DNA from: an uncultured beta proteobacterium
Lineage (GTDB): Bacteria > Pseudomonadota > Gammaproteobacteria > Burkholderiales > Burkholderiaceae_C
Length of the DNA stretch: 7,351 bases
Assembly (NCBI GenBank): GCA_903840825.1
Contig: CAIMHL010000461.1
Span: 1-7,351, forward strand
Direction of reading: 5' to 3'
The position numbers and the translations under genes were made by a program. Shown here piece after piece: positions 1-6,745 of the stretch. Position 1 is the stretch's first letter. The number at the start of each line of letters is the position of its first letter. The notes below the pieces were generated by a model. It was given only the letters and a program-made list of their open reading frames with translations, was not told the origin of the DNA and searched no databases.

Positions 1-32
1 ATCCCAAAGGACGCTACAAACCAAACAAACAA

Positions 33-98
33 AAGCCATCCATGCAAATGAACACTGCCCCTGATGGGCGGTATTTCAGTGGATGCAAGGGATGGCTT
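33..98 (-). terminator. Large interrupted stem-loop with U-rich tail, downstream of ppsA
   Basis: Two arms are complementary: AAGCCATCC (33-41) with GGATGGCTT (90-98), continued by TGCA (43-46) with TGCA (84-87). Inside them CACTG (53-57) can pair with CAGTG (77-81), or alternatively GCCC (57-60) with GGGC (66-69). Read on the minus strand, the direction of ppsA, the last arm ends GGATGGCTT and runs straight into a T-rich tail, TTGTTTGTTTGG (32-21). A stem followed by a U-rich tract fits an intrinsic terminator for the ppsA transcript. The stem is longer and more interrupted than a usual terminator, so a 3'-UTR-derived small RNA or a dispersed palindromic repeat is also possible. Pairing is read by eye; no folding energy was calculated. 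Confidence 0.45.
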
Positions 99-108
99 CA
101 TCGTAAGG

Positions 109-133
109 AGAGCATGGCATCACGCCATGCTCT
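109..133 (-). terminator. Perfect 10-bp hairpin just after ppsA stop
   Basis: AGAGCATGGC (109-118) and GCCATGCTCT (124-133) are exact reverse complements around a 5-nt loop, 19 nt beyond the ppsA stop codon in the direction of ppsA transcription. The minus-strand sequence after the stem (CCTTACGATG) has no U-run, so it is a weak intrinsic terminator by itself. It may be a 3'-end stabilising stem acting together with the larger structure at 33-98. No T-run follows on the plus strand either. Confidence 0.5.
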
Positions 134-152
134 GCAGCATAGGTGTTTTCGA

Positions 153-2543
153 TTACCCGGCCAGCAATTTCCAGGTGGCGATGACTGAATCTGGATTCAG
201 GGAAATCGACGAAATACCTTGGTTGGCCAGCCATTTGGCAAAGTCTGGGTGGTCGCTTGGCCCTTGGCCGCAAATACCAATGTATTTACCCTGCGCTTTG
301 CAAGCCTTGATGGCCATACTGATCAGCGCCGTCACGGCAGGATCGCGCTCATCAAAATCGGCGGCCAAAATTTCCAGGCCTGAATCACGGTCCAGCCCCA
401 GGGTCAACTGGGTCAGGTCGTTGGAGCCGATGGAGAAACCATCGAAATACGCCAAAAACTCATTGGCCAACAAGGCGTTGCTGGGTATCTCGCACATCAT
501 GATGATCTTGAGCTCGTTTTCGCCCCGTTTCAGCCCGTGAGCGGCCAAAAGTTCAGTCACTTTCTTGGCTTGCCCCAAGGTGCGAACAAATGGCACCATG
601 ATTTGCACATTGCTTAGGCCCATGTCCTGGCGAACGCGCTTGAGGGCTTCGCATTCCATAGCAAAAGCTTCGCCAAAATCAGCACTCACGTAGCGCGCAG
701 CACCCCGGAAACCCAACATGGGGTTCTCTTCTTCGGGCTCATAGCGGCTACCACCGATCAATTTACGGTATTCGTTGCTCTTGAAATCAGACAATCGAAC
801 AATGACCGGCTTGGGCCAGAAAGCAGCCCCAATAGTTGCCACGCCTTCTGCAACGCGGTCCACGTAAAAAGCGCGAGGAGATGCGTGACCCCGAGCAACA
901 GACTCCACGGCCTTCTTCAAGTCAGGGTCAATATTGGGGTAATCCAAAATGGCTTTTGGGTGAACGCCGATGTTGTTGTTGATGATGAACTCAAGGCGGG
1001 CTAAACCAACGCCCTCATTAGGCAACTGGCAAAAGTCAAAAGCCAGCTGTGGGTTACCCACGTTCATCATAATTTTGAGGTCAATGTCAGGCATCAAACC
1101 GCGTTCAACTTCGGAGATTTCAGTTTCCAGCAAGCCGTCATACACAAAACCGGTGTCGCCTTCAGCACAGCTGACGGTGACCAGCATGCCATCTTTCAGG
1201 ACTTCACTGGCGTGGCCACAACCCACCACAGCAGGAATACCGAGCTCGCGGGCAATGATGGCGGCGTGGCAGGTGCGACCACCGCGGGTGGTGACGATCG
1301 CAGCAGCCCGCTTCATGACCGGCTCCCAGTTCGGGTCGGTCATGTCAGTGACCAAAATGTCGCCTGGCTGAACCTTGTCCATCTCGCTCAGGTTATGCAC
1401 GATACGCACAGGCCCGGTGCCAATCTTTTGACCAATGGCCCGCCCCTCAACCAAGACGGGGCCTTTGCCTTTGAGCTTGTAACGGTATTCCACCTTGCCT
1501 TCAGCCTGGCTCTTCACGGTCTCGGGGCGTGCTTGCAAAATATACAACTCGCCATCCAAACCGTCTTTGCCCCATTCAATATCCATAGGGCGGCCGTAGT
1601 GGGTTTCAATAACCACCGCGTAGGAGGCCAATTTCTCGACATCGGCATCGGTCAGCGAGTACCGGTTGCGTAGTTCTGTGGGCACATCCGTGGTTTTGAC
1701 CAACTTGCCACTGGCTGCTTTTTCTTGTGCACTGGTAAATTGCATCTGGATCAGTTTGGAGCCCAAACTGCGGCGAATGACGGCCCGGTTGCCCGCTTTC
1801 AGCATGGGCTTGTGAACATAAAACTCATCTGGATTGACAGCACCCTGCACCACTGTCTCGCCTAAGCCGTAGCTGGACGTAATGAACACCACGTCTTTAA
1901 AGCCTGACTCGGTATCAATGGTGAACATGACGCCCGCAGCGCCTAGGTCTGAGCGAACCATGCGCTGAATGCCAGCGCTCAAGGCCACATGTTCGTGGGC
2001 AAAGCCCTGGTGCACGCGGTAGCTGATAGCGCGGTCGTTGTACAAAGAGGCAAATACCTCCCGAATTTTGTGAAGAATCTCTTCAATCCCAATCACGTTG
2101 AGGAAAGTTTCCTGTTGACCAGCAAATGAGGCATCCGGCAAATCCTCGGCCGTGGCCGAAGAGCGCACGGCAAAAGAAGCCTGCGTGTTGTCCCCATTCA
2201 GGGTGACGAAGGCCGCGCGAATTGCAAGTTCCAGGTCAGCAGGAAAAGGCTGAACCTCCACCATCGCGCGGATCTGGGCACCCACTTGGGCCAAAGCGCG
2301 GACATCTTCGGTATCCAAAGCCTGCAAAAGCGCATTGATCCGGCCGCCCAGATTTTCAAAAGCCAAAAAGTCACGGAAAGCGTGCGCTGTGGTGGCGAAA
2401 CCTGTGGGAACTTTGACGCCGGTGGGTAAATTTGAAATCATTTCACCCAGGCTGGCATTTTTGCCACCGACTGAGTCAACGTCAGTCATTCGCAGTTTTT
2501 CAAAAGGCACAACCAAATCGGTTGGATTGAAAAGATTAGACAT
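153..2543 (-). CDS. ppsA: Phosphoenolpyruvate synthase (pyruvate, water dikinase)
   Basis: Cytosolic enzyme making PEP, AMP and phosphate from pyruvate, ATP and water; it is the first step of gluconeogenesis from three-carbon compounds. The 796 residues match the usual family length of about 790. Domain order is visible. The N-terminal ATP-grasp-like PEP/pyruvate-binding domain (about 10-345) contains VGGKNASLGE near 25 and AVRSSATAEDLPDASFAGQQ at 125-144. The swivelling phosphohistidine domain (about 380-470) carries GGRTCHAAIIARELGIPAVVG, with catalytic His426. The C-terminal TIM barrel (about 485-796) carries the substrate motifs IGSNDLTQLTLGLDRD (705-720) and GICGQGPSDHP, with catalytic Cys758. 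Thr424, two residues before the histidine, is the residue phosphorylated by PpsR in studied homologues. The start is supported by GGAG five nt before ATG and by a typical N-terminus (MSNLFNPTDLVVPFEKL). The stop is TAA. It is divergent from ppsR, 177 bp away. No truncation or missing active-site residue was seen. Confidence 0.98.
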   Translation of the reverse strand: MSNLFNPTDLVVPFEKLRMTDVDSVGGKNASLGEMISNLPTGVKVPTGFATTAHAFRDFLAFENLGGRINALLQALDTEDVRALAQVGAQIRAMVEVQPFPADLELAIRAAFVTLNGDNTQASFAVRSSATAEDLPDASFAGQQETFLNVIGIEEILHKIREVFASLYNDRAISYRVHQGFAHEHVALSAGIQRMVRSDLGAAGVMFTIDTESGFKDVVFITSSYGLGETVVQGAVNPDEFYVHKPMLKAGNRAVIRRSLGSKLIQMQFTSAQEKAASGKLVKTTDVPTELRNRYSLTDADVEKLASYAVVIETHYGRPMDIEWGKDGLDGELYILQARPETVKSQAEGKVEYRYKLKGKGPVLVEGRAIGQKIGTGPVRIVHNLSEMDKVQPGDILVTDMTDPNWEPVMKRAAAIVTTRGGRTCHAAIIARELGIPAVVGCGHASEVLKDGMLVTVSCAEGDTGFVYDGLLETEISEVERGLMPDIDLKIMMNVGNPQLAFDFCQLPNEGVGLARLEFIINNNIGVHPKAILDYPNIDPDLKKAVESVARGHASPRAFYVDRVAEGVATIGAAFWPKPVIVRLSDFKSNEYRKLIGGSRYEPEEENPMLGFRGAARYVSADFGEAFAMECEALKRVRQDMGLSNVQIMVPFVRTLGQAKKVTELLAAHGLKRGENELKIIMMCEIPSNALLANEFLAYFDGFSIGSNDLTQLTLGLDRDSGLEILAADFDERDPAVTALISMAIKACKAQGKYIGICGQGPSDHPDFAKWLANQGISSISLNPDSVIATWKLLAG

Positions 2544-2606
2544 AAAAGCTCCAGAAGTTAAAACCGGTGGTGCCCCAGGCGCTCGTTGATAAAGCCCTGG
2601 CAGCGT

Positions 2607-2661
2607 GTGTGCTTAATTGTTGTCGTTCGTGTTGTTGGTTTGCTTGATCGTTTAAGCACAC
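2607..2661. promoter_or_regulatory. Spaced 10-bp perfect inverted repeat between ppsA and ppsR
   Basis: GTGTGCTTAA (2607-2616) and TTAAGCACAC (2652-2661) are exact reverse complements separated by 35 nt, with centres 45 bp apart. They sit in the middle of the 177-bp divergent intergenic region (2544-2720) that must contain the promoters of both ppsA and ppsR. Two identical sites in opposite orientation fit binding by a transcription factor that loops or co-operates, or a long stem-loop in a leader RNA. The regulator cannot be named from sequence. No convincing -35/-10 pair for either gene was found in this region; a TTGACA at 2696-2701 lies too close to the ppsR start to be its promoter. Confidence 0.4.
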
Positions 2662-2720
2662 TCAAAAAATCGTTCCTGTCATTGTAGGATGCAGGTTGAC
2701 ACCACCTATTCAAAAGATTT

Positions 2721-3551
2721 ATGTCAAATAGAACCGTATTTTTTATCTCAGACGGCACAGGAATCACGGCTGAAACCTTTGGAAATGCGATTCTTGCGCA
2801 ATTCGAGACCAAGGCGCGCCATGTTCGCCTGCCCTTTGTTGACTCCGTTGACAAAGCCTATCAAGCTGTCCGGCAGATCAACCACGCCGGTGTTGTCGAT
2901 GGCAAAAGACCGATTGTTTTCACCACCTTGGTCAACATGGAGGTGCTCAAAGTGATCACCGAGGGCTGCGAGGGCATGTTGCTTGATATGTTTGGCACCT
3001 TTGTGCGCCCACTGGAAACTGAGCTCAACATCAAATCCAACCACCGCATTGGGCGCTTCAGCGATGCCAGCAAAAGTAAAGAATACCAGTCGCGCATTGA
3101 AGCCATCAACTTCTCTCTGGCCCATGACGATGGGCAATCCAACCGCGACCTCGAACAATCCGATGTCATTTTGGTAGGGGTTAGCCGCAGCGGGAAAACG
3201 CCTACCTCCCTGTACCTAGCCATGCAGTACGGGCTTAAAGCCTCTAATTACCCACTGATCCCAGAAGATTTTGACCGTCAGCACCTGCCCCCTGCGCTGA
3301 AACCTCACATAAGCAAGTTATTCGGGTTGACCATTCAACCTGAGCGGCTGAGTGAAATTCGCAATGAGCGCCGTCCTAACTCCAAATACGCCTCTATTGA
3401 GAACTGCCGCATGGAAGTGTCACAGGCAGAGTTGATGATGCGGCGCTCGGGTATCAGGTGGTTATCGACCACCACCAAATCGATTGAAGAAATTGCTACC
3501 ACTATTTTGCAAGAACTCAAGCCAGAGCGACTCGCCTACCAAGTGGACTGA
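2721..3551 (+). CDS. ppsR: PEP synthase regulatory protein (pyruvate, water dikinase kinase/phosphorylase)
   Basis: Bifunctional cytosolic regulator of PpsA (DUF299/PPPK family). It inactivates PEP synthase by ADP-dependent phosphorylation of a threonine next to the catalytic histidine, and reactivates it by phosphate-dependent removal of that group. At 276 residues it has the family's normal length. The N-terminus RTVFFISDGTGITAETFGNA (4-23) is characteristic. A nucleotide-binding P-loop, GVSRSGKTPTS, lies at 153-163, just after a conserved HDDG (135-138). The C-terminal half contains NYPLIPED (176-183) and SIEEIA (254-259). The ATG at 2721 is chosen because the conserved region begins only four residues later; its ribosome binding site is weak (AAAAG). 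Divergence from ppsA, its target, is a common arrangement in proteobacteria and supports the assignment. About 200 bp separate it from the next gene. No clear intrinsic terminator was seen after it. Confidence 0.97.
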   Translation: MSNRTVFFISDGTGITAETFGNAILAQFETKARHVRLPFVDSVDKAYQAVRQINHAGVVDGKRPIVFTTLVNMEVLKVITEGCEGMLLDMFGTFVRPLETELNIKSNHRIGRFSDASKSKEYQSRIEAINFSLAHDDGQSNRDLEQSDVILVGVSRSGKTPTSLYLAMQYGLKASNYPLIPEDFDRQHLPPALKPHISKLFGLTIQPERLSEIRNERRPNSKYASIENCRMEVSQAELMMRRSGIRWLSTTTKSIEEIATTILQELKPERLAYQVD

Positions 3552-3642
3552 AGCGCATGGACTGCCAGGCTTGACAAGATACGGGGCGGCCTCGCGGCAA
3601 GTGATTGAAACTGCAAAGTAAATATTCTTATTGGTTGCCTTC

Positions 3643-3661
3643 AATAAGAATGATTCTCATT
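3643..3661. promoter_or_regulatory. Fur box upstream of the siderophore receptor operon
   Basis: AATAAGAATGATTCTCATT is a 9-1-9 palindrome centred on G3652 with one mismatched pair. The core TAAGAATGATTCTCA matches the 7-1-7 Fur consensus TGATAATnATTATCA at 11 of 14 defined positions. A further half-site, ATTCTTATT (3624-3632), is the exact reverse complement of the left arm AATAAGAAT (3643-3651), so three half-sites alternate in orientation over 3624-3661 and there may be a second, degenerate site centred near 3623. The site lies about 95 bp before the preferred receptor start. Repression by Fe(II)-Fur of the receptor, piuC, the small ORF and tonB is inferred. Confidence 0.85.
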
Positions 3662-3667
3662 TAGAAT
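3662..3667 (+). promoter_or_regulatory. Candidate -10 element of the iron-uptake operon
   Basis: TAGAAT matches the sigma-70 -10 consensus TATAAT at five of six bases and begins immediately after the Fur box, so Fur bound at 3643-3661 would occlude the spacer. The -35 region at the usual distance is poor (CTTCAA at 3639-3644). TTGCCT (3635-3640) is a better hexamer but 21 nt away. It would place transcription start near 3674, leaving a leader of about 80 nt to the ATG at 3756. It would also leave only about 20 nt before the ATG at 3696. Confidence 0.4.
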
Positions 3668-3755
3668 AAAGGCTACTTCTAGCCAGCCACACCGCATGCT
3701 TCGTTGCTTTTCGCGGATTCAGCCAGCCATCCACGCTCTGAACCCGGACACAACG

Positions 3756-6026
3756 ATGCAAGCATCAAAAAAATTTATAGCTAAAACCACTTTAGAGCAT
3801 ACTGAACGTGCTCAAGCAGCTATCAATAAAAGTTATTTCAAACACGCCACCCTGCCCTTGGGCGCGCTGCTTTTGGCCGGTTCGCTGAGCAGCATGGCCC
3901 AAGACAACACGGCCAGCACTGAGGTAACGCTCAAAGCTGTGGTGGTCAAAGAAAAACGGGAAGCACCAGAAGGCAAAGACGCCTTGCGTGTCACCGACAC
4001 CACCATCGGCAAAGGACGGCAGCCACTGCGCGACATTCCGCAATCAGTGACGGTAGTGACTGAAAAACTGATCGATGACCGGAACCTGGACACCGTGAAA
4101 GAAGCGCTGAAAAACACCAGCGGCATCTCTTTTTTGGCCGCGGAGGGGGGCGAGGAAGACATCCGGCTACGCGGCTTGTCGCTGCAGGCCACGGGTGATA
4201 TTTTTGTTGACGGCATGCGCGACCCGGCTTTTTATGAACGCGACACCTTCAACCTCGACCGCCTTGAAGTCTTGCGCGGTTCTGCCTCCATGTTGTTTGG
4301 CCGCGGCTCAACAGGGGGCGCGGTCAATCAGGTGAGCAAACAGCCCAGAGCCATGGACGAGCATGAAATCTCCACCACGCTGGGCAGCCACAACTACCGT
4401 CGCATCACGGGCGACTTCAACCTCCATACCGGCGAAAACGCCGCTCTGCGCATCAATGCCATGGTGACTGAAGCCGACAACAACGGGGCCGGCAGCAGTT
4501 TGAGTAAAAAGGGCGTTGCGGCCACTTACCGTTTGGGCATCGGTACTCAAGACGAGTTTTCTGTCGGTCTCTACGACCTGAACAACAACAACGGCATGAA
4601 CTACGGCATGCCTTGGATCAAACCCACCGCCTCGTCGCCGCTGGCTGCCACCAGCATTAACACCAAGCTCGACCCCAGCGCCTACTTTGGCATGGCCAGC
4701 GATGCCAACTCGGGCAGCGCGCAGCACGTCATTGCCAGCCACATCCATCGTTTTTTGGACGACAGCGAGCTGAAAACAACAGTTCGAAAAGGTCACTACG
4801 AGCGTGATCAGCGGGCGGGTACGGTGCGGGCCGCCGGCAGCGTCACATTGGATACATTCAGCCCCACCACCGTTTTGAGCCGGGGCACCCAGCTCAAAAT
4901 TCAAGACCTAGACACGCTTTACCTGCAAACCGATTACAGCGCCAAGTTCAAAGCCCTGGGCTTGCAGCACGAGCTGTTGGCCGGTGCCGACTTTGCCAGC
5001 GAGCAGCGCCAAGTCTTTAGCGCCCGCACGGCCGCCCAAGGCGGTGTCAACCTGACCAAACCGACCACTACCGCGGGCACGCCGGATGATGGCGCGTCCA
5101 TCAATGAAGCGTCTCGGGTGCTGCGCCAAACCAACCAGTTCGATTCCAGCGGTTTCGGCGTTTATGTGCAAGACCTGGTGCAAGTGGCCCCCCACTGGAA
5201 ACTGCTGGCAGGCCTGCGCTATGACAAGCTGACCGGCGACTACAACACGTTTAGCATCCCGTCCACGTCCCCTGGTCCGGTCTCTACCAGCAGCTACCAA
5301 ATGAAAGTAGCCGAGATCAGCCAACGCGTAGGCGTGTTGTACCAGCCCAATGCGCTGCACTCGTACCACTTTTCGGCCGCCACCTCGTTCAACACGTCAG
5401 GTGATGCCTACTCGCTAAGTGCCAGCAACGCCAACACACCGCCGGAACAAAGCATCAACCTGGAGCTGGGTGCCAAACTGGACTCAGCAGACAAGCGCAC
5501 AAGCGCCCGCCTGGCACTCTTCCATTCCACCAAACTGCATGAACGCAACACCGACCCGCTGGTAGACCTAGTCACGCTCTCGGGCAAACGCCATGTCGCA
5601 GGCTTCGAGGTCGACATGGCCGGCAAGCTGACGCCGCAGTGGGAAATCTACGGCTCCTACATGTGGATTCCTGAAGCCAACATCGACATTGGTGTCGCGG
5701 GCTCCGAAGGCCAGGGCACCCGCCCCTCGCTCACACCCGAACACAGTGGCACGGTGTGGAACACCTACCAGATCACCTCGCAGTGGCGCGTTGGACTGGG
5801 CATTAACTTCAGGGGCGAGCAAACGCCCATTCGCAACCCGGGCTGGACGGTAGACAGCTACGTCACTGCCGACTTGATGGCCGAGTACGCGATGAACGAA
5901 AAAATCACCCTCAAAGGCAATGTCAGCAACCTCGCCAACAAGCTCTACGCGGATGCGCTGTACGCCGGCCACTACATCCCAGGTGCCGGGCGCGTTGCAC
6001 AAGTCACGATGAACATCAAGTTTTAA
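3756..6026 (+). CDS. TonB-dependent siderophore receptor (catecholate-type, Fiu/PiuA/BfrD-like)
   Basis: Outer-membrane gated porin importing a ferric siderophore with energy from TonB-ExbBD. An upstream in-frame ATG at 3696 gives 776 residues; the numbering here uses that longer form. Met21 (3756) is preferred because CCGGA lies close before it and the first 20 residues look unlike a leader. Neither ribosome site is strong. A hydrophobic segment (LPLGALLLAGSLSSMA, 53-68) ends in a likely signal-peptidase site before QDN. A TonB-box-like LKAVVVKE (79-86) follows. The plug (about 100-215) has DIPQSVTVVTEKLIDDRNL (113-131) and RLEVLRGSASMLFGRGSTGG (189-208), both hallmarks of the family. The rest is the beta-barrel, ending in a C-terminal Phe (NIKF) suited to BAM recognition. 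There is no room for a FecA-type signalling domain. It is the first gene of a Fur-box operon and is followed by piuC 21 nt later. The ligand is inferred from gene order only. Confidence 0.93.
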   Translation: MQASKKFIAKTTLEHTERAQAAINKSYFKHATLPLGALLLAGSLSSMAQDNTASTEVTLKAVVVKEKREAPEGKDALRVTDTTIGKGRQPLRDIPQSVTVVTEKLIDDRNLDTVKEALKNTSGISFLAAEGGEEDIRLRGLSLQATGDIFVDGMRDPAFYERDTFNLDRLEVLRGSASMLFGRGSTGGAVNQVSKQPRAMDEHEISTTLGSHNYRRITGDFNLHTGENAALRINAMVTEADNNGAGSSLSKKGVAATYRLGIGTQDEFSVGLYDLNNNNGMNYGMPWIKPTASSPLAATSINTKLDPSAYFGMASDANSGSAQHVIASHIHRFLDDSELKTTVRKGHYERDQRAGTVRAAGSVTLDTFSPTTVLSRGTQLKIQDLDTLYLQTDYSAKFKALGLQHELLAGADFASEQRQVFSARTAAQGGVNLTKPTTTAGTPDDGASINEASRVLRQTNQFDSSGFGVYVQDLVQVAPHWKLLAGLRYDKLTGDYNTFSIPSTSPGPVSTSSYQMKVAEISQRVGVLYQPNALHSYHFSAATSFNTSGDAYSLSASNANTPPEQSINLELGAKLDSADKRTSARLALFHSTKLHERNTDPLVDLVTLSGKRHVAGFEVDMAGKLTPQWEIYGSYMWIPEANIDIGVAGSEGQGTRPSLTPEHSGTVWNTYQITSQWRVGLGINFRGEQTPIRNPGWTVDSYVTADLMAEYAMNEKITLKGNVSNLANKLYADALYAGHYIPGAGRVAQVTMNIKF

Positions 6027-6047
6027 CGCCCGTCAAAAGCCCGCGCC

Positions 6048-6731
6048 ATGCTGCTCAATATTCCCAACATCCTGACCAAGGAGGAAATCCGCCATGCCCA
6101 AATACTGCTGGCCAGCGCGCCTTGGGGCGATGGTCGCCCAGGCGCGGGCGTGCAGGCGGCGCAGGTCAAAAACAACGAGCAGTTGCCGCATGACTGCGAC
6201 GCCGCCCGTGAGATACGTGCCATGGTTCTGCGTGGCCTGGACACCAACCCTCTGTTTTTCTCAGCAGCGTTGCCAAAAAGAGTGTTTCCCCCACGACTGA
6301 ACCGCTACGGGGGCGACAGCAATTACTACGGCAAGCACATCGACGGCTCGGTGCGCTACCTGCCCGGCTCTGGCCAGCGGGTTCGCACCGACGTGTCTTG
6401 CACCGTGTTTTTGTCGGACCCCGAAGATTACGACGGGGGCGAACTCTGCATAGCCGACACCTACGGCGAACAGGCCGTCAAATTGCCTGCCGGTCACATG
6501 GTGCTGTACCCCGGTACCAGCTTGCACCAGGTCAAACCTGTCACACGCGGCTACCGACTAGCCTGCTTCTTCTGGATTGAGAGCATGGTGCGCAGCGATG
6601 AGCAGCGCCGCCTGCTGTATGAGCTCGACATGAACCTGCTGCGCCTGCGGGAGCAACATGGCGAAACCGACGAGACCACTGGCCTCATCGGCTGTTATCA
6701 CAACCTGCTGCGCATGTGGGCAGACACCTGA
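6048..6731 (+). CDS. piuC: Fe(II)/2-oxoglutarate-dependent dioxygenase, PKHD-type hydroxylase PiuC/YbiX family
   Basis: Cytosolic non-haem iron oxygenase of the prolyl-4-hydroxylase-like fold. It is regularly found beside catecholate siderophore receptors (piuA-piuC in Pseudomonas, fiu-ybiX in E. coli). Its physiological substrate is not established. The 227 residues compare with about 225 in the family. The metal triad is complete: His97 and Asp99 in KHIDGSV, and His160 in TSLHQVKPV. Arg170 in TRGYRLACFFW is the expected 2-oxoglutarate carboxylate ligand. The region NRYGGDSNYYGKHID (85-99) and the PEDYDGGEL segment (125-133) are typical. The start at 6048 is supported by the family-like N-terminus MLLNIPNILT, although no Shine-Dalgarno is visible, so translation may depend on the receptor gene ending 21 nt upstream. 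The small ORF starts 14 nt after its stop, so it is almost certainly in one operon with its neighbours. Confidence 0.95.
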   Translation: MLLNIPNILTKEEIRHAQILLASAPWGDGRPGAGVQAAQVKNNEQLPHDCDAAREIRAMVLRGLDTNPLFFSAALPKRVFPPRLNRYGGDSNYYGKHIDGSVRYLPGSGQRVRTDVSCTVFLSDPEDYDGGELCIADTYGEQAVKLPAGHMVLYPGTSLHQVKPVTRGYRLACFFWIESMVRSDEQRRLLYELDMNLLRLREQHGETDETTGLIGCYHNLLRMWADT

Positions 6732-6745
6732 ACCCGGAGTACGCC

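Noticed and set aside
64..540. Plus-strand ORF of 158 codons overlapping the 3' end of ppsA
   Set aside because: Most of it is antisense to the conserved PpsA C-terminal domain and its start lies in the stem-loop region. There is no supporting signal.
2696..2701. Perfect TTGACA -35 hexamer on the plus strand before ppsR
   Set aside because: At 16-18 nt spacing the -10 would overlap the ppsR start codon (poor hexamers TTATGT/TATGTC), putting transcription start inside the gene, while the conserved PpsR N-terminus requires the ATG at 2721.
3552..3620. Possible terminator after ppsR in the GC-rich stretch around 3580-3600
   Set aside because: No stem of useful length followed by a T-run could be paired by eye.
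4308..4904. Long antisense ORF (198 codons) opposite the receptor gene
   Set aside because: Its composition is that of a shadow frame of GC-rich coding sequence. No ribosome site or recognisable domain was seen, and the sense frame is a clear receptor.
6094..6300. Out-of-frame 68-codon ORF inside piuC, preceded by a strong AAGGAGG (6078-6084) nine nt before its ATG
   Set aside because: The purine-rich run is explained by piuC codons for Lys-Glu-Glu, and the predicted peptide is Arg/Cys/Trp-rich with no recognisable features. It is most likely fortuitous, though the ribosome site is notably good.
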